Both the position numbers and the translations under genes were made by a program. Below are positions 17,944-26,865 of a stretch of 64,000 bases of DNA, in pieces. The notes beneath the pieces were generated by a model. The model was not told where the DNA came from and searched no databases. It saw only the letters and a program-made list of their open reading frames with translations. Source of the stretch: Devosia rhodophyticola (GTDB lineage: Bacteria; Pseudomonadota; Alphaproteobacteria; Rhizobiales; Devosiaceae); assembly GCF_028816475.1 (NCBI RefSeq), contig NZ_CP118247.1:930001-994000 (forward strand). The letters run 5' to 3'. Each line of letters opens with the position of its first letter. Position 1 is the first letter of the stretch.

Positions 17944-18070
17944 AGCAAAGTGGTCGGAGTCTACTGGCAAAAGGGCGTATGAAGGCCCTTGCAAAGATTT
18001 TAACGTTGGCGGTTTCGAGCTAGCTGCCTAACATCACACCATATTCTGATTCAACGAAGGGCCATACAGC

Positions 18071-18892
18071 ATGCGCATTCTCGATACTCATCTGCACCTG
18101 GTCTATCCTGAACGCCATAGCTACCCCTGGCTTGCCAACGCGCCAAAGCTGAACAAACCCTGGAGCGTTGAAAGCTATTTCGCCGAGGCCTTGCCGCTGG
18201 GGATCGAGTCGGCGCTGCACATGGAAGTGGATGTCGCCGAGACCGATCAGTTGGCCGAAACTGAGTTTGTGCTCGGTCTACCCCGGATTGCCGGGGCGAT
18301 TGCGGGATGCCGGCCCGAGAGCATGGGGTTTGTGGATCAAATTGAGCAGTTGAGCGAGCACGCCCACGTCAAGGGCGTTCGCCGCGTGCTGCATGTGATG
18401 CCAGACGATACGTCACAATCCGATCTGTTCATTGAAAATATTCGCCACCTGCCCGACTATGATCTGAGCTTTGATTTGTGCCTGCGCGCCGACCAATTGC
18501 CGCTGGGTACCGAGCTGATCCAGAAGGCGCCTGATGTGCACTTTATTCTGGATCATTGCGGCGTGCCCAATGTGGCGGCCCAGGAGCTTGATCCGTGGCG
18601 GGGCTACATTACCGAAATGGCGCGCATGCCCAATGTGGCGGCCAAGATTTCAGGCGTTGTAGCTTATGCCAAACCCGACTGGGTGGTGGATGATTTACGT
18701 CCGTTTGTTGAACAAATCATCGAAAGTTTTGGCTGGGATCGGGTCGTTTGGGGATCGGACCATCCTGTGTGCACGCAGACCGCCAATGTGACGCGGTGGG
18801 TCGAGGCGACCCATACGTTGATCAAAGGCGCGAGTGAGGATGAAAAAGCCAAGCTGCTGCACCGGAACGCCGAACGCATCTATCGGGTTTAG
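18071..18892 (+). CDS. Amidohydrolase-family lactonase (L-fuconolactonase-like)
   Basis: TIM-barrel metal-dependent hydrolase, 273 residues, of the amidohydrolase_2 group that holds L-fuconolactonase, L-rhamnono-lactonase and 2-pyrone-4,6-dicarboxylate lactonase. The N-terminal metal motif is DTHLHL (His7, His9), a central His lies in FILDHCG, and the C-terminal Asp is in WGSDHPV. It would open a sugar lactone to the free acid. It shares a divergent promoter region with the SDR and is followed by a sugar epimerase-type gene on the same strand, as in a small sugar catabolic cluster. The sugar is not defined. Confidence 0.84.
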   Translation: MRILDTHLHLVYPERHSYPWLANAPKLNKPWSVESYFAEALPLGIESALHMEVDVAETDQLAETEFVLGLPRIAGAIAGCRPESMGFVDQIEQLSEHAHVKGVRRVLHVMPDDTSQSDLFIENIRHLPDYDLSFDLCLRADQLPLGTELIQKAPDVHFILDHCGVPNVAAQELDPWRGYITEMARMPNVAAKISGVVAYAKPDWVVDDLRPFVEQIIESFGWDRVVWGSDHPVCTQTANVTRWVEATHTLIKGASEDEKAKLLHRNAERIYRV

Positions 18893-18998
18893 TCGGGGCG
18901 CTTAATTTTAACCGGACAAGCAGTGCGCATCCTGTCGCCTTGAAAGGGGCGGCAGGCCGTTGCATTGTCACATTCACAATAGCCAGGATCTAGAGACC

Positions 18999-19856
18999 AT
19001 GAGTACTGCAAACCCAGCCGACCGGATCGCCATTTCAACCTGGTCGCTGCATCGGATGATGGGCACGACCTATCCCCACGATCTGGATAGTCTTGCTATC
19101 ACCTCGGCGCAGGAAACCTATGGCGAAGTCAATGAATCGCTGCTCGATATACCCTCAGCCATCGCCAACCACGGCATCAACAGGCTTGAAATCTGCTCGT
19201 TCCACCTGCCCAGCCGGGACCCGGTCTATCTGGGTGAACTGCGCGATGCACTGGCCCGCGTCGATGTGCAATTGCAGACCCTTTTAATTGAAGCGGGCGA
19301 TATTTCGGACGCGGCAACCAGTCAACGCGATACCGACTGGATCGCCCATTGGGTCGAAACCGCCAATATTCTGGGGGCCAAGCACGCCCGCGTTATTGCC
19401 GGCAAGCAAAAGCCCAGCCTTGAGGCGCTTGATCTTTCAGCCAAAGCGTTGGCCAGTCTGGCCGATCGCAATGCGGGTGGCACGACCCGGCTGGTGGTCG
19501 AAAACTGGTTCGATCTGTTGCCAAAGCCTGCGCAGGTCAACGATCTGCTGGATCGGCTTGATGGTCGGGTGGGGCTCAATGCTGATTTTGGCAATTGGAG
19601 CGGGCCCAACAAATATGCCGACCTGAGCGCGATTTTTGGCCGCGCCGAACTGTGCCACGCCAAGGCAAGCTTTAAGGACGGGCAGATGGATGAAGGCGAC
19701 TATGCCCAGTGTCTGTCGGCGGCTGAAGAGGCCGGTTATGCCGGCCCCTATACGCTGATTTTTGATGCCGAAACGCCCAGTGAATGGGACGGCATTGCCA
19801 TTGAAAAGACATTTGTTGAAGAGCAGTTGACGCTGGCGGCTACTCCAGCGGAGTGA
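18999..19856 (+). CDS. Sugar phosphate isomerase/epimerase family protein (AP endonuclease-2 TIM barrel)
   Basis: 285 residues from the ATG at 18999, with GGA ten bases before it. The protein shows the xylose-isomerase-like TIM-barrel pattern: AISTWSLHR at the start, RLEICSFHLPSR for strand 2, RLVVENWFDLL for the central Glu ligand, LNADFGNW for the Asp, and CHAKASF for the His/Lys strand. Such proteins isomerise or epimerise keto-sugars. It follows the lactonase by 106 bases and is probably part of the same pathway. The 3' end overlaps the convergent flavoprotein gene by 17 bases. Confidence 0.82.
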   Translation: MSTANPADRIAISTWSLHRMMGTTYPHDLDSLAITSAQETYGEVNESLLDIPSAIANHGINRLEICSFHLPSRDPVYLGELRDALARVDVQLQTLLIEAGDISDAATSQRDTDWIAHWVETANILGAKHARVIAGKQKPSLEALDLSAKALASLADRNAGGTTRLVVENWFDLLPKPAQVNDLLDRLDGRVGLNADFGNWSGPNKYADLSAIFGRAELCHAKASFKDGQMDEGDYAQCLSAAEEAGYAGPYTLIFDAETPSEWDGIAIEKTFVEEQLTLAATPAE

Positions 19857-21216
19857 GCGTGCCCAGAAGAGTTGGGATCAACTCGCTGACCGTTGGGTGA
19901 ATATGGACGGCATGCTGCATGACGGTATAGGGCTGCTTGCCCGCCATCAATTGCAGCAGGCCGTGAATGACCTCATCGCCTTCGATGCCAAGAAAGGCGC
20001 CGCCCAAGACCTGTTTGGTTTCAGCATCGACCAGCACCTTGAGCAGGCCCTGCGTTTCGCTGCGTTCGCGGGCGCGGGCGACCTTGGCCATGGGCATGGT
20101 GGCCATCAGGGCCGGTTTGCCGCTCTTGCGCACGTCGGTTTCGCTCATGCCGATGCGCCCCAATGGCGGGTCGATAAACAGGGCATAAATCGGGATGCGG
20201 ACGCCAATATCACGGTTACCATCTTCGAGCAGATTGTCCGCGACAATTTCAAAGTCATTGTATGAGGTATGGGTGAAGGCGCCGCGACCGTTAACGTCGC
20301 CCATGGCCCAGATGCCGGGCACATTGGTGCGCAAATGATCGTCAACTTCTATGAAGCCGCGCCGATTGGTAGCGATACCCGCCGCGATCAGGTTGAGCGC
20401 CTCGGTATTTGGCAGGCGGCCAGTGGCAATCAGCAAGTGCGAGCCGCTCAGCTTTTGGGACTTGCCGGCGACCTTGAGGACAATCTCGACGCCGTTTTCT
20501 GATTTCGACAATTTTACGCCGCTGGTGTTGAATAGGAACTGGATGCCCTCAGCTTCAAGGATTTCACGCACCGCCTCGGATATATCGTCGTCCTCGCGCG
20601 CAATCGGGCGGTCGCCGTTGCTGAAGACTGTGACCCTGGCGCCGAAACGGGCATACATCTGGGCAAATTCGAGCCCGACATAGCTGGCCCCGGCAATGAT
20701 CAGATGATCCGGCACGACATCGAGGTCCATCATCGAGGTGTTGTCGAGATAGGTTATCTCGGAGAGGCCGGGCCAATCGGGAACGGCGGGGCGTCCACCG
20801 CTGTTGATGAATATTTTCGGCGCCGTCAGGGTCTTGCCGTTGACGCTGACCTCGTTGGCGGACAAAAAACCGGCTTCGCCCCAAAAAAGCGTCAGATTAT
20901 CGAGATTGCCGAGCCAGTCGGTCAAGCTGGAAACGGAGGCGCCGACGATTGTGTCTTTCCGGGCCTTTACCGCCTTCATGTCGACGGTGACATTGCCCGC
21001 GTTAACGCCAAAATCGGCAGCGCGGCGGGCCATGTGAGCGGCGCGAGCGCTGGCAACCAGTGATTTTGTGGGCGTGCAGCCATCATTGACGCAGGTGCCG
21101 CCCAGATGCTCGCGCTCGATCAGTGCGACCTTTGAGCCTGCTTCAGCCATTTTGGCGGCGAGGAAGGGACCAGACTGGCCTGCCCCGATTATGATGGCGT
21201 CAAATTGCTGGCTCAT
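19840..21216 (-). CDS. Pyridine nucleotide-disulfide oxidoreductase, mercuric reductase/lipoamide dehydrogenase-like
   Basis: FAD enzyme of 458 residues. FAD-binding GAGQSGPFLA (11-20), redox disulfide GGTCVNDGCTPTK with C42 and C47, NAD(P)-binding GASYVGLEFAQM, the second FAD motif IWAMGDVNG, and the C-terminal dimer-interface His-Glu pair in HIHPTVSELI. It lacks the N-terminal heavy-metal domain and the C-terminal vicinal cysteines of true MerA, so mercury reduction is unlikely. It is best called a group I flavoprotein disulfide reductase of unknown substrate. There is no 2-oxoacid dehydrogenase complex nearby. Confidence 0.87.
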   Translation of the reverse strand: MSQQFDAIIIGAGQSGPFLAAKMAEAGSKVALIEREHLGGTCVNDGCTPTKSLVASARAAHMARRAADFGVNAGNVTVDMKAVKARKDTIVGASVSSLTDWLGNLDNLTLFWGEAGFLSANEVSVNGKTLTAPKIFINSGGRPAVPDWPGLSEITYLDNTSMMDLDVVPDHLIIAGASYVGLEFAQMYARFGARVTVFSNGDRPIAREDDDISEAVREILEAEGIQFLFNTSGVKLSKSENGVEIVLKVAGKSQKLSGSHLLIATGRLPNTEALNLIAAGIATNRRGFIEVDDHLRTNVPGIWAMGDVNGRGAFTHTSYNDFEIVADNLLEDGNRDIGVRIPIYALFIDPPLGRIGMSETDVRKSGKPALMATMPMAKVARARERSETQGLLKVLVDAETKQVLGGAFLGIEGDEVIHGLLQLMAGKQPYTVMQHAVHIHPTVSELIPTLLGTLTPLE

Positions 21217-21327
21217 AAAGTACCTCGGCTATCGTTTGAGTGACTGATGTCTTGTTTGGTATTAACGTTGATCGAGCCATTTGGTCGGCTTTGAGTGCAA
21301 TTTGTTTCACCAACCAAGAGAACGCAA

Positions 21328-22251
21328 ATGACCTGGTTGCCATCCAATGATCCGATATTGGGCGATGCGCAGTCGTGCGAGGCGCTGGAATTGGTGGTGG
21401 TGCCGCGCACGCGCGACCTTGGCAATTTTCCGGTTCGGCGGGCGCTGCCGCACGGGAAAAGGCAAATGGTTGGCCCGTTCATTTTCTTTGACCATTTCGG
21501 CCCGGTGCAGTTCATTTCCGGACAGGGCATGGATATCAAACCGCATCCCCATATCGGGCTGTCGACTGTCACCTATCTGTTCGATGGCAAAATCACCCAT
21601 CGCGACAGCGAGGGCAATGTGCAGGAAATCCAACCGGGCGCGATGAATTTGATGACCGCGGGGCGGGGTATTACCCATTCGGAACGGACGCCCGATGTCG
21701 AGCGGAGCGTGGGGCAAAAAATGCTTGGGCTGCAAAGCTGGATCGCCCTGCCTGAAGGGCGAGAGGAGATTGATCCCTCGTTCCAGCATTTTGGCGCGGA
21801 AGCCTTGCCGACGGTGACCGATGCCGGGTTGAGCGCCCGGATCATTGCGGGCAGCGCCTTTGGTAAATCGGCCAAGGTCGACATGGTATCTGACTGGTTT
21901 TATGTCGAGGTAACACTGGCGGCCGGCAACAGTGCGCCGCTTGATGCCGATCACGAGGAGCGCGCCATCTATATTGTGGATGGCGAGATAGATATTGCGG
22001 GGGATGTCTTTGAAGGGCCGCGGCTTCTGGTTTTTCGCCCCGGCGACAAGATTAGTGTGACGGCGGTTCGGCCCAGCCGCATGATGTTTCTGGGTGGTAC
22101 GGCCCTGGGTGGGCCGCGCTATATCTGGTGGAACTTTGTTTCCTCAAGCAAGGAGCGGATCGAGCAGGCCAAGGAGGACTGGAAAAACGCCCGGTTCGGC
22201 GCGGTACCTGACGAGACCGAGTTTATTCCCCTGCCCGAAAAATCCTTTTAG
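21328..22251 (+). CDS. Pirin family protein
   Basis: Bicupin of 307 residues from the ATG at 21328. The N-terminal cupin has FFDHFGPV, the metal ligands in HPHIGLSTVTYLFDG and the later ITHSERTP; the C-terminal pirin_C domain is present (GDKISVTAVRPSRMMFLGGTAL). Bacterial pirins are iron-binding; some act as quercetinase or modulate central metabolism, none of which can be told here. It is divergent from the flavoprotein gene over about 110 bases. Its stop is four bases from the convergent LOG gene. Confidence 0.92.
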   Translation: MTWLPSNDPILGDAQSCEALELVVVPRTRDLGNFPVRRALPHGKRQMVGPFIFFDHFGPVQFISGQGMDIKPHPHIGLSTVTYLFDGKITHRDSEGNVQEIQPGAMNLMTAGRGITHSERTPDVERSVGQKMLGLQSWIALPEGREEIDPSFQHFGAEALPTVTDAGLSARIIAGSAFGKSAKVDMVSDWFYVEVTLAAGNSAPLDADHEERAIYIVDGEIDIAGDVFEGPRLLVFRPGDKISVTAVRPSRMMFLGGTALGGPRYIWWNFVSSSKERIEQAKEDWKNARFGAVPDETEFIPLPEKSF

Positions 22252-22255
22252 TGCC

Positions 22256-23122
22256 CTATTCGGCGCGCCACCCGGGTATTTTGCCGACATCGGGCAGGCC
22301 ATAGAACTTGCGCACCACGTCCCAGCCTTCTTCAGCGCTGTCGACGATGGTGAAAAGATCTGGATCGGTTGGCGCAATGGTGCCGGCGGCGGCGAGCGCA
22401 TCGAAATTGATGACCTTGCCCCAAAACTCTGCGCCGAACAGCAGCAGCGGCACAGGCTCCATGCGGCCGGTCTGGATCAGGGTCAGGGTTTCGAAAAATT
22501 CGTCCATGGTGCCAAAGCCGCCGGGGAAGACGGCAACCGCCTTGGCGCGCAGCAGGAAATGAATCTTGCGGGTGGCAAAATAGTGAAAATTAAAGCTGAG
22601 ATCGGGCGTCACATAGTGATTGGGCGCCTGCTCATGGGCCAAAACGATATTGAGGCCGATCGACTGGGCGCCAACATCGACCGCGCCGCGATTGCCCGCC
22701 TCCATGACACCGGGTCCGCCGCCGGTCACGACCACAAATTCGCGACTGTCCTGGGCGAGCGAAGTTAGCGAGGCAAATTGGGCGAAACGGCGGGCCTCGT
22801 CATAATAGATCGAAGCCTTTTCCAGATTGGCCTTTTGGGTATCGTTGCGCGCCGCCCAGGCGGGCTTTCCGGGCTCTGGAATACGTGCGCCGCCAAAGAG
22901 CACGACAGTGGAATTGATCCCATGCTCGCTCAAGCGCATTTCGGTCTTGGTATATTCAAGCTGAAAGCGAATGCCGCGGGTCTCCTCGGCAGTCATGAAC
23001 TCTTCGTCGGAAAAAGCCAGACGATAGGCCGACGATTCTGTCTGGGGGGTCTGGGGCGCGCGCTTGGCGGCATCGACGTCCTGCGCGGACGTCCGCAGGG
23101 GCGTGTGGCGGCGTTTGGCCAT
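22256..23122 (-). CDS. LOG family protein (nucleoside 5'-monophosphate phosphoribohydrolase type)
   Basis: 288 residues from the ATG at 23122, preceded by a GAGGAG ribosome site. Rossmann-like fold with the two family motifs TGGGPGVMEAGNRGA and PGGFGTMDEFFETLTL. The family hydrolyses cytokinin or other nucleotide monophosphates to free base and ribose-5-phosphate; many bacterial members are general AMP hydrolases. The N-terminal 50 residues are a non-conserved extension. It is divergent from dapD. Confidence 0.87.
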   Translation of the reverse strand: MAKRRHTPLRTSAQDVDAAKRAPQTPQTESSAYRLAFSDEEFMTAEETRGIRFQLEYTKTEMRLSEHGINSTVVLFGGARIPEPGKPAWAARNDTQKANLEKASIYYDEARRFAQFASLTSLAQDSREFVVVTGGGPGVMEAGNRGAVDVGAQSIGLNIVLAHEQAPNHYVTPDLSFNFHYFATRKIHFLLRAKAVAVFPGGFGTMDEFFETLTLIQTGRMEPVPLLLFGAEFWGKVINFDALAAAGTIAPTDPDLFTIVDSAEEGWDVVRKFYGLPDVGKIPGWRAE

Positions 23123-23262
23123 ATATGGCTCTCCTCGGATTTGGCGCCATGGTGGCATTGTGACAGTTAAGGATGAGTTTGGGCGTACTTCTAGTGATTG
23201 ACACCGCAAGGCGCCTCGCTATGGTCCCGGCCAAACTGTGTTTGCCCCAAGGATTGCCCCGC

Positions 23263-24105
23263 ATGTCTCACGCCGATCTCGCCAATACAATTGATACAGC
23301 CTTCGAAAACCGCAATGAGATCAATTTTTCGACCACTGGTGTCGTGCGCGAAGCGGTCAATGACGCGTTGGCAATGCTCGATAGTGGCAAGGCACGGGTG
23401 GCCGAAAAGATCGACGGGCAGTGGCAGGTCAATCAATGGCTGAAAAAAGCGGTGCTTCTGTCGTTCCGGCTCAATGACAACAAGATGATCGAGGGCGCGC
23501 CGGGCAGATCGTCGTTCTGGGACAAGGTGCCGACCAAGTTTGAAGGCTGGAGCGAAACCGATTTCCGCAATGGCGGGTTCCGGGCTGTACCGGGCGCGGT
23601 GGTGCGCCATTCGGCCCATATCAGCAAGGGTGTCGTTTTGATGCCCAGCTTTGTCAATCTCGGCGCCTATGTGGGCGAAGGCACGATGGTCGATACTTGG
23701 GTGACCGTTGGTTCCTGCGCGCAAATCGGCAAGAATGTGCATATTTCGGGCGGCGTCGGCATTGGCGGGGTGCTGGAACCCTTGCAGGCCGGTCCGGTGA
23801 TCATTGAGGACAATTGCTTTATCGGGGCGCGCTCGGAAGTGGTCGAAGGTGTGGTCGTGGGCGAAGGTGCGGTTATTTCGATGGGCGTTTTCATTGGCGC
23901 GTCCACCAAGATCGTCGACCGGGCGACCGGTGAGATCCACATCGGCAAGGTGCCTCCCTATTCGGTGGTTGTTTCAGGCAATCTACCCGGCAGGCCGCTG
24001 CCGAACGGGCAGCCCGGTCCATCACTCTATTGTGCGGTGATCGTCAAAACGGTTGATGCGCAGACCCGTTCCAAGACTGGGATCAATGATCTGTTGCGCG
24101 ATTAA
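23263..24105 (+). CDS. dapD: Tetrahydrodipicolinate N-succinyltransferase
   Basis: Succinylates tetrahydrodipicolinate in the succinylase route to meso-diaminopimelate and lysine. 280 residues from the ATG at 23263. The N-terminal helical domain is followed by left-handed beta-helix hexapeptide repeats (about 105-235, e.g. [19 protein letters not shown]-like [11 protein letters not shown]) and the C-terminal [10 protein letters not shown]. Trimeric cytosolic enzyme. dapE, two steps later in the pathway, is 470 bases downstream with a DUF805 gene between, probably one operon. Confidence 0.96.
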   Translation: MSHADLANTIDTAFENRNEINFSTTGVVREAVNDALAMLDSGKARVAEKIDGQWQVNQWLKKAVLLSFRLNDNKMIEGAPGRSSFWDKVPTKFEGWSETDFRNGGFRAVPGAVVRHSAHISKGVVLMPSFVNLGAYVGEGTMVDTWVTVGSCAQIGKNVHISGGVGIGGVLEPLQAGPVIIEDNCFIGARSEVVEGVVVGEGAVISMGVFIGASTKIVDRATGEIHIGKVPPYSVVVSGNLPGRPLPNGQPGPSLYCAVIVKTVDAQTRSKTGINDLLRD

Positions 24106-24197
24106 CAAGTCCCTGGCCTAAATTGAATGGCCATCTGGCCGGATATGCTTTGGCGCACTAGAGTTTGAGTCGGGCACTATCCGTGCAGGAGGGACAA

Positions 24198-24548
24198 ATG
24201 GATTTCAATCAGGACTGGAAGTATCTGTTTACGAGTTTTGAGGGACGTATCAATCGTGCGCCCTTCTGGGCAGGCGTTGTCGTTCTGTTTTTGGTTAGTC
24301 TGGTGGTGACCTTCGTGCTCGGGCTGTTGCACCTTAGTTTTCTGGGCAATTTGTTCGCCCTCGTGATGGTTTATCCGGGGGTTGCGCTTTATGCCAAGCG
24401 TTGGCACGACCGCTCGAAGTCGGGCTGGTGGTCGCTGGTAATGCTCATTCCGCTGCTGGGTCTGATTTATGCGATCTATGAGATCGGCATTCAGGAAGGG
24501 GTTCCTGAAGACAATCAATATGGGTCCAACCCATTGGCGCGCGCCTAG
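24198..24548 (+). CDS. DUF805 family membrane protein
   Basis: 116 residues from the ATG at 24198, preceded by an AGGAGGG ribosome site. The N-terminus WKYLFTSFEGRINRAPFW is the family signature, followed by three hydrophobic segments (about 30-52, 54-72 and 82-101) with the conserved KRWHDRSKSGWW between the second and third. Function unknown (YhaH group). It lies between dapD and dapE on the same strand; co-transcription is likely but says little about function. Confidence 0.88.
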   Translation: MDFNQDWKYLFTSFEGRINRAPFWAGVVVLFLVSLVVTFVLGLLHLSFLGNLFALVMVYPGVALYAKRWHDRSKSGWWSLVMLIPLLGLIYAIYEIGIQEGVPEDNQYGSNPLARA

Positions 24549-24572
24549 CATTGGGCAGGAAACGGACGGGAC

Positions 24573-25729
24573 ATGGTTGCCGACATCGGGGATGATCCCG
24601 TCCAATTGCTATCAAACTTGATTGCCTGCGCTTCGGTGACGCCGGAGGAAGCGGGCGCGCTTGGCGTGCTGGAAACAACACTGGTCGCGCTCGGGTTCAG
24701 GGTTGAGCGGATCAGGTTTGAGGGCGATGGCTCCTACCCCGTCGACAATCTGTTCGCGACGCGCGGCAATGGCGGCAAGCGCCTGCTGTTTGCCGGGCAT
24801 ACCGATGTAGTGCCGCCCGGCGCGTTAGAGAGTTGGAGCGCTGACCCGTTCGTGCCCCGGATCGCTGATGGCAAGATATATGGGCGTGGTGCGGCGGACA
24901 TGAAGAGCGGTATCGCAGCCTTTGTTGCAGCGCTCGCCAAAATTCCAGTCGACGCCGGCACCATCGCACTGGCCATTACCAACGACGAAGAGGCCGACGC
25001 CATCAACGGGACGGCCAAGCTGATGGCATGGGCGCGCGACAATGGCCATGAATTTGATTTTGCCATTGTGGGCGAGCCCAGTTCGACGGCTCATTTGGGC
25101 GACAGTATCAAGATCGGGCGGCGCGGCTCCTTTTCGGGCCGGGTCAGGGTTCAGGGCGTTCAAGGCCATGTGGCCTATCCGGAAAAGGCCCAAAACCCAC
25201 TGCCGATATTGGCATCAGTCGTGGGGGCGCTCAGCGGCAGGCAGATCGACAATGGCACCCCCCATTTTCCGGCCAGCAATCTTGAGTTCACCTCAATCGA
25301 CGTCGGCAATCCAACCAGCAATGTCATCCCGGCCAGTGGGGAGGCCCGGTTCAACATTCGCTATAACGATCTTTGGACACCGCAGACATTGCGCAACTGG
25401 GTGACGACGCAGATCGGCGATATCGACGCGCATGGCTGCACAATCGACTTTGAATTGGCGGCCACGCCTTCGCGCTCGTTCCTTTCGCCTATCGGGGGGA
25501 AGTGGAAAGTCTGCGCGACGCGATATTTTCGGTTACGGGACGACGTCCAGAATTATCCACCGGCGGTGGAACATCCGACGCGCGTTTTATCGCCCACTAT
25601 TGTGCCGTGGTCGAATGTGGCCTTGTTGGCAGCTCGATGCACAAGAGCGACGAACATGTCGCCATTGCCGATGTCACCGGACTGCGCGATATTTATGCGG
25701 CATTCATCAACCGTTATTTTGGCCTTTAG
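24573..25729 (+). pseudogene. dapE: Succinyl-diaminopimelate desuccinylase dapE, frame broken by one missing base
   Basis: M20 zinc peptidase that removes succinate from N-succinyl-LL-DAP. Frame 1 runs from ATG 24573 with FAGHTDVVPPG, GRGAADMKSG, TNDEEADAINGT and VGEPSS, all metal-ligand or catalytic motifs. At the six-G run 25494-25499 the family alignment leaves this frame ([10 protein letters not shown]) and continues in the -1 frame ([11 protein letters not shown], then [12 protein letters not shown] and MHKSDEHV with the last metal His) to a TAG at 25727-25729. Adding one base gives 385 residues, the usual length. As written, the frame-1 product runs out of frame to 25943 and lacks the final ligand. 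A sequencing error is the simplest explanation, as the enzyme is normally needed for cell-wall DAP. Confidence 0.9.
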
Positions 25730-25731
25730 GC

Positions 25732-26271
25732 ATGAGGATATGGCGGGCACTGGTGGGCGCGTCGCGAGGATGGCTTGGCATTATCCAGGGTCAGAAAAAT
25801 TGGCGCCAACATTTCCGATTGTCGGTTGCCGGGTTGCTTACGGCGCTGATCATATTCGGGCTGGTGGCTCTGATGGTAACGCTTTTGAGCACCATGGGCG
25901 AAGCCATTTCAGAAACGTCGATTGCAGGCAGCGTCCTGGTTGAATGCTCAGGATTGCTGGCATTGGTCGTGACCATCGTGGGCGTACGGTTGCTGGGTCG
26001 ACGCGATTTGCAGCCGCTGACAATGATCATTCCCGGAATATATGCGGTCACCGCCTATGTCCTGTTGCGTTCAATATTTGCCGCCATTAGCGGGCCGTTG
26101 GCGGGTCTTGCCCTGTTTGGGCTTGGATTTTTGCTCTACGGATTGGCGCGCCAGGCAGCCAGACTGAACCTTATCGGGGCGGTTGCATTTGCAGTTTTAA
26201 CGCTTGGCCTGCTTGTGGCAATGCCTGCAAGCCTTTACATGCTCACTATTCCTGCCCATTCGTCCATCTGA
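25732..26271 (+). CDS. Small integral membrane protein, unknown function (paralogue of next gene)
   Basis: 179 residues from the ATG at 25732, two bases after the dapE stop, so translation is probably coupled. About five hydrophobic segments (roughly 28-52, 62-86, 95-115, 117-138, 143-168) and a short basic N-terminus. No family recognised. The N-terminal stretch before the first membrane segment lines up with that of the next gene, suggesting a tandem duplication. The in-frame extension upstream of the ATG is only the out-of-frame reading of dapE. Confidence 0.75.
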   Translation: MRIWRALVGASRGWLGIIQGQKNWRQHFRLSVAGLLTALIIFGLVALMVTLLSTMGEAISETSIAGSVLVECSGLLALVVTIVGVRLLGRRDLQPLTMIIPGIYAVTAYVLLRSIFAAISGPLAGLALFGLGFLLYGLARQAARLNLIGAVAFAVLTLGLLVAMPASLYMLTIPAHSSI

Positions 26272-26283
26272 TCGGTTTATTCA

Positions 26284-26865
26284 GTGCCCCAATCGCCAAC
26301 CACCTTTCTTGAAGAAGCAAAAGACGCCGCGCACGGCGTTTATGCGTTGCTGACCGGGGACCGGGCGGCGGCCCGCTTTTTTGACCTGACGCTGGGCGGG
26401 CTGGTGGGCAGCTTTGCCATGGTCCTGATAGCGGTGACGCTGGCCAGCTTTGCGCCGCTGCCATTTGATGTCGAGTCGGCGGCACCACCAACGCCAACGC
26501 TTGATATCATTTTGAGCCTAATGGCCTATGGGATTCAGGCGGGTGCCGCATATGGGTTTTTCAACCTGATCGGGCGGCTGGATGGGTTTATCCCTTATCT
26601 GGTTGCCAGCAACTGGGTGACCTTTTTCAGCGCCATTGCGCTTCAGGTTGCCTTTGCCGTCGTGGGCATGGGGATTGCCATTCCCGGCCTGATCCTGCTG
26701 CTGGCCATTCTGATTGGCAGCCTGATCCTGTTCGTCAATGTCGCCCGGTTCATCGCTACCCTCAAGCCATCGCAGATCGTAATGCTGCTGGTGGTTGATG
26801 GTATTGCGCTATTTATCGGGCTGGCATTGTTGTCGGTGTTCATTCCGACCCCGGTCGCCAGCTAA
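26284..26865 (+). CDS. Small integral membrane protein, unknown function
   Basis: 193 residues, GTG start, 12 bases after the preceding membrane-protein gene. About five hydrophobic segments (roughly 34-57, 72-97, 103-128, 130-156, 160-188). A Gly, basic residue, Phe, Leu, Gly-Leu pattern around 25-45 ([19 protein letters not shown]) matches the preceding gene position for position. No family recognised. The last four bases overlap the convergent truA gene. Confidence 0.75.
   Translation: MPQSPTTFLEEAKDAAHGVYALLTGDRAAARFFDLTLGGLVGSFAMVLIAVTLASFAPLPFDVESAAPPTPTLDIILSLMAYGIQAGAAYGFFNLIGRLDGFIPYLVASNWVTFFSAIALQVAFAVVGMGIAIPGLILLLAILIGSLILFVNVARFIATLKPSQIVMLLVVDGIALFIGLALLSVFIPTPVAS

Noticed and set aside
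19840..21216. Mercuric reductase
   Set aside because: No N-terminal metal-binding domain, no C-terminal vicinal cysteines and no mer genes nearby.
25494..25499. Programmed frameshift in dapE
   Set aside because: A slip at the G-run would restore the frame, but dapE is not known to use one and two other one-base losses occur nearby; error is simpler. Kept only as a finding to test.
25432..25731. N-terminal extension of the membrane-protein gene over dapE
   Set aside because: This is the out-of-frame reading of dapE; the ATG at 25732 follows the restored dapE stop by two bases.
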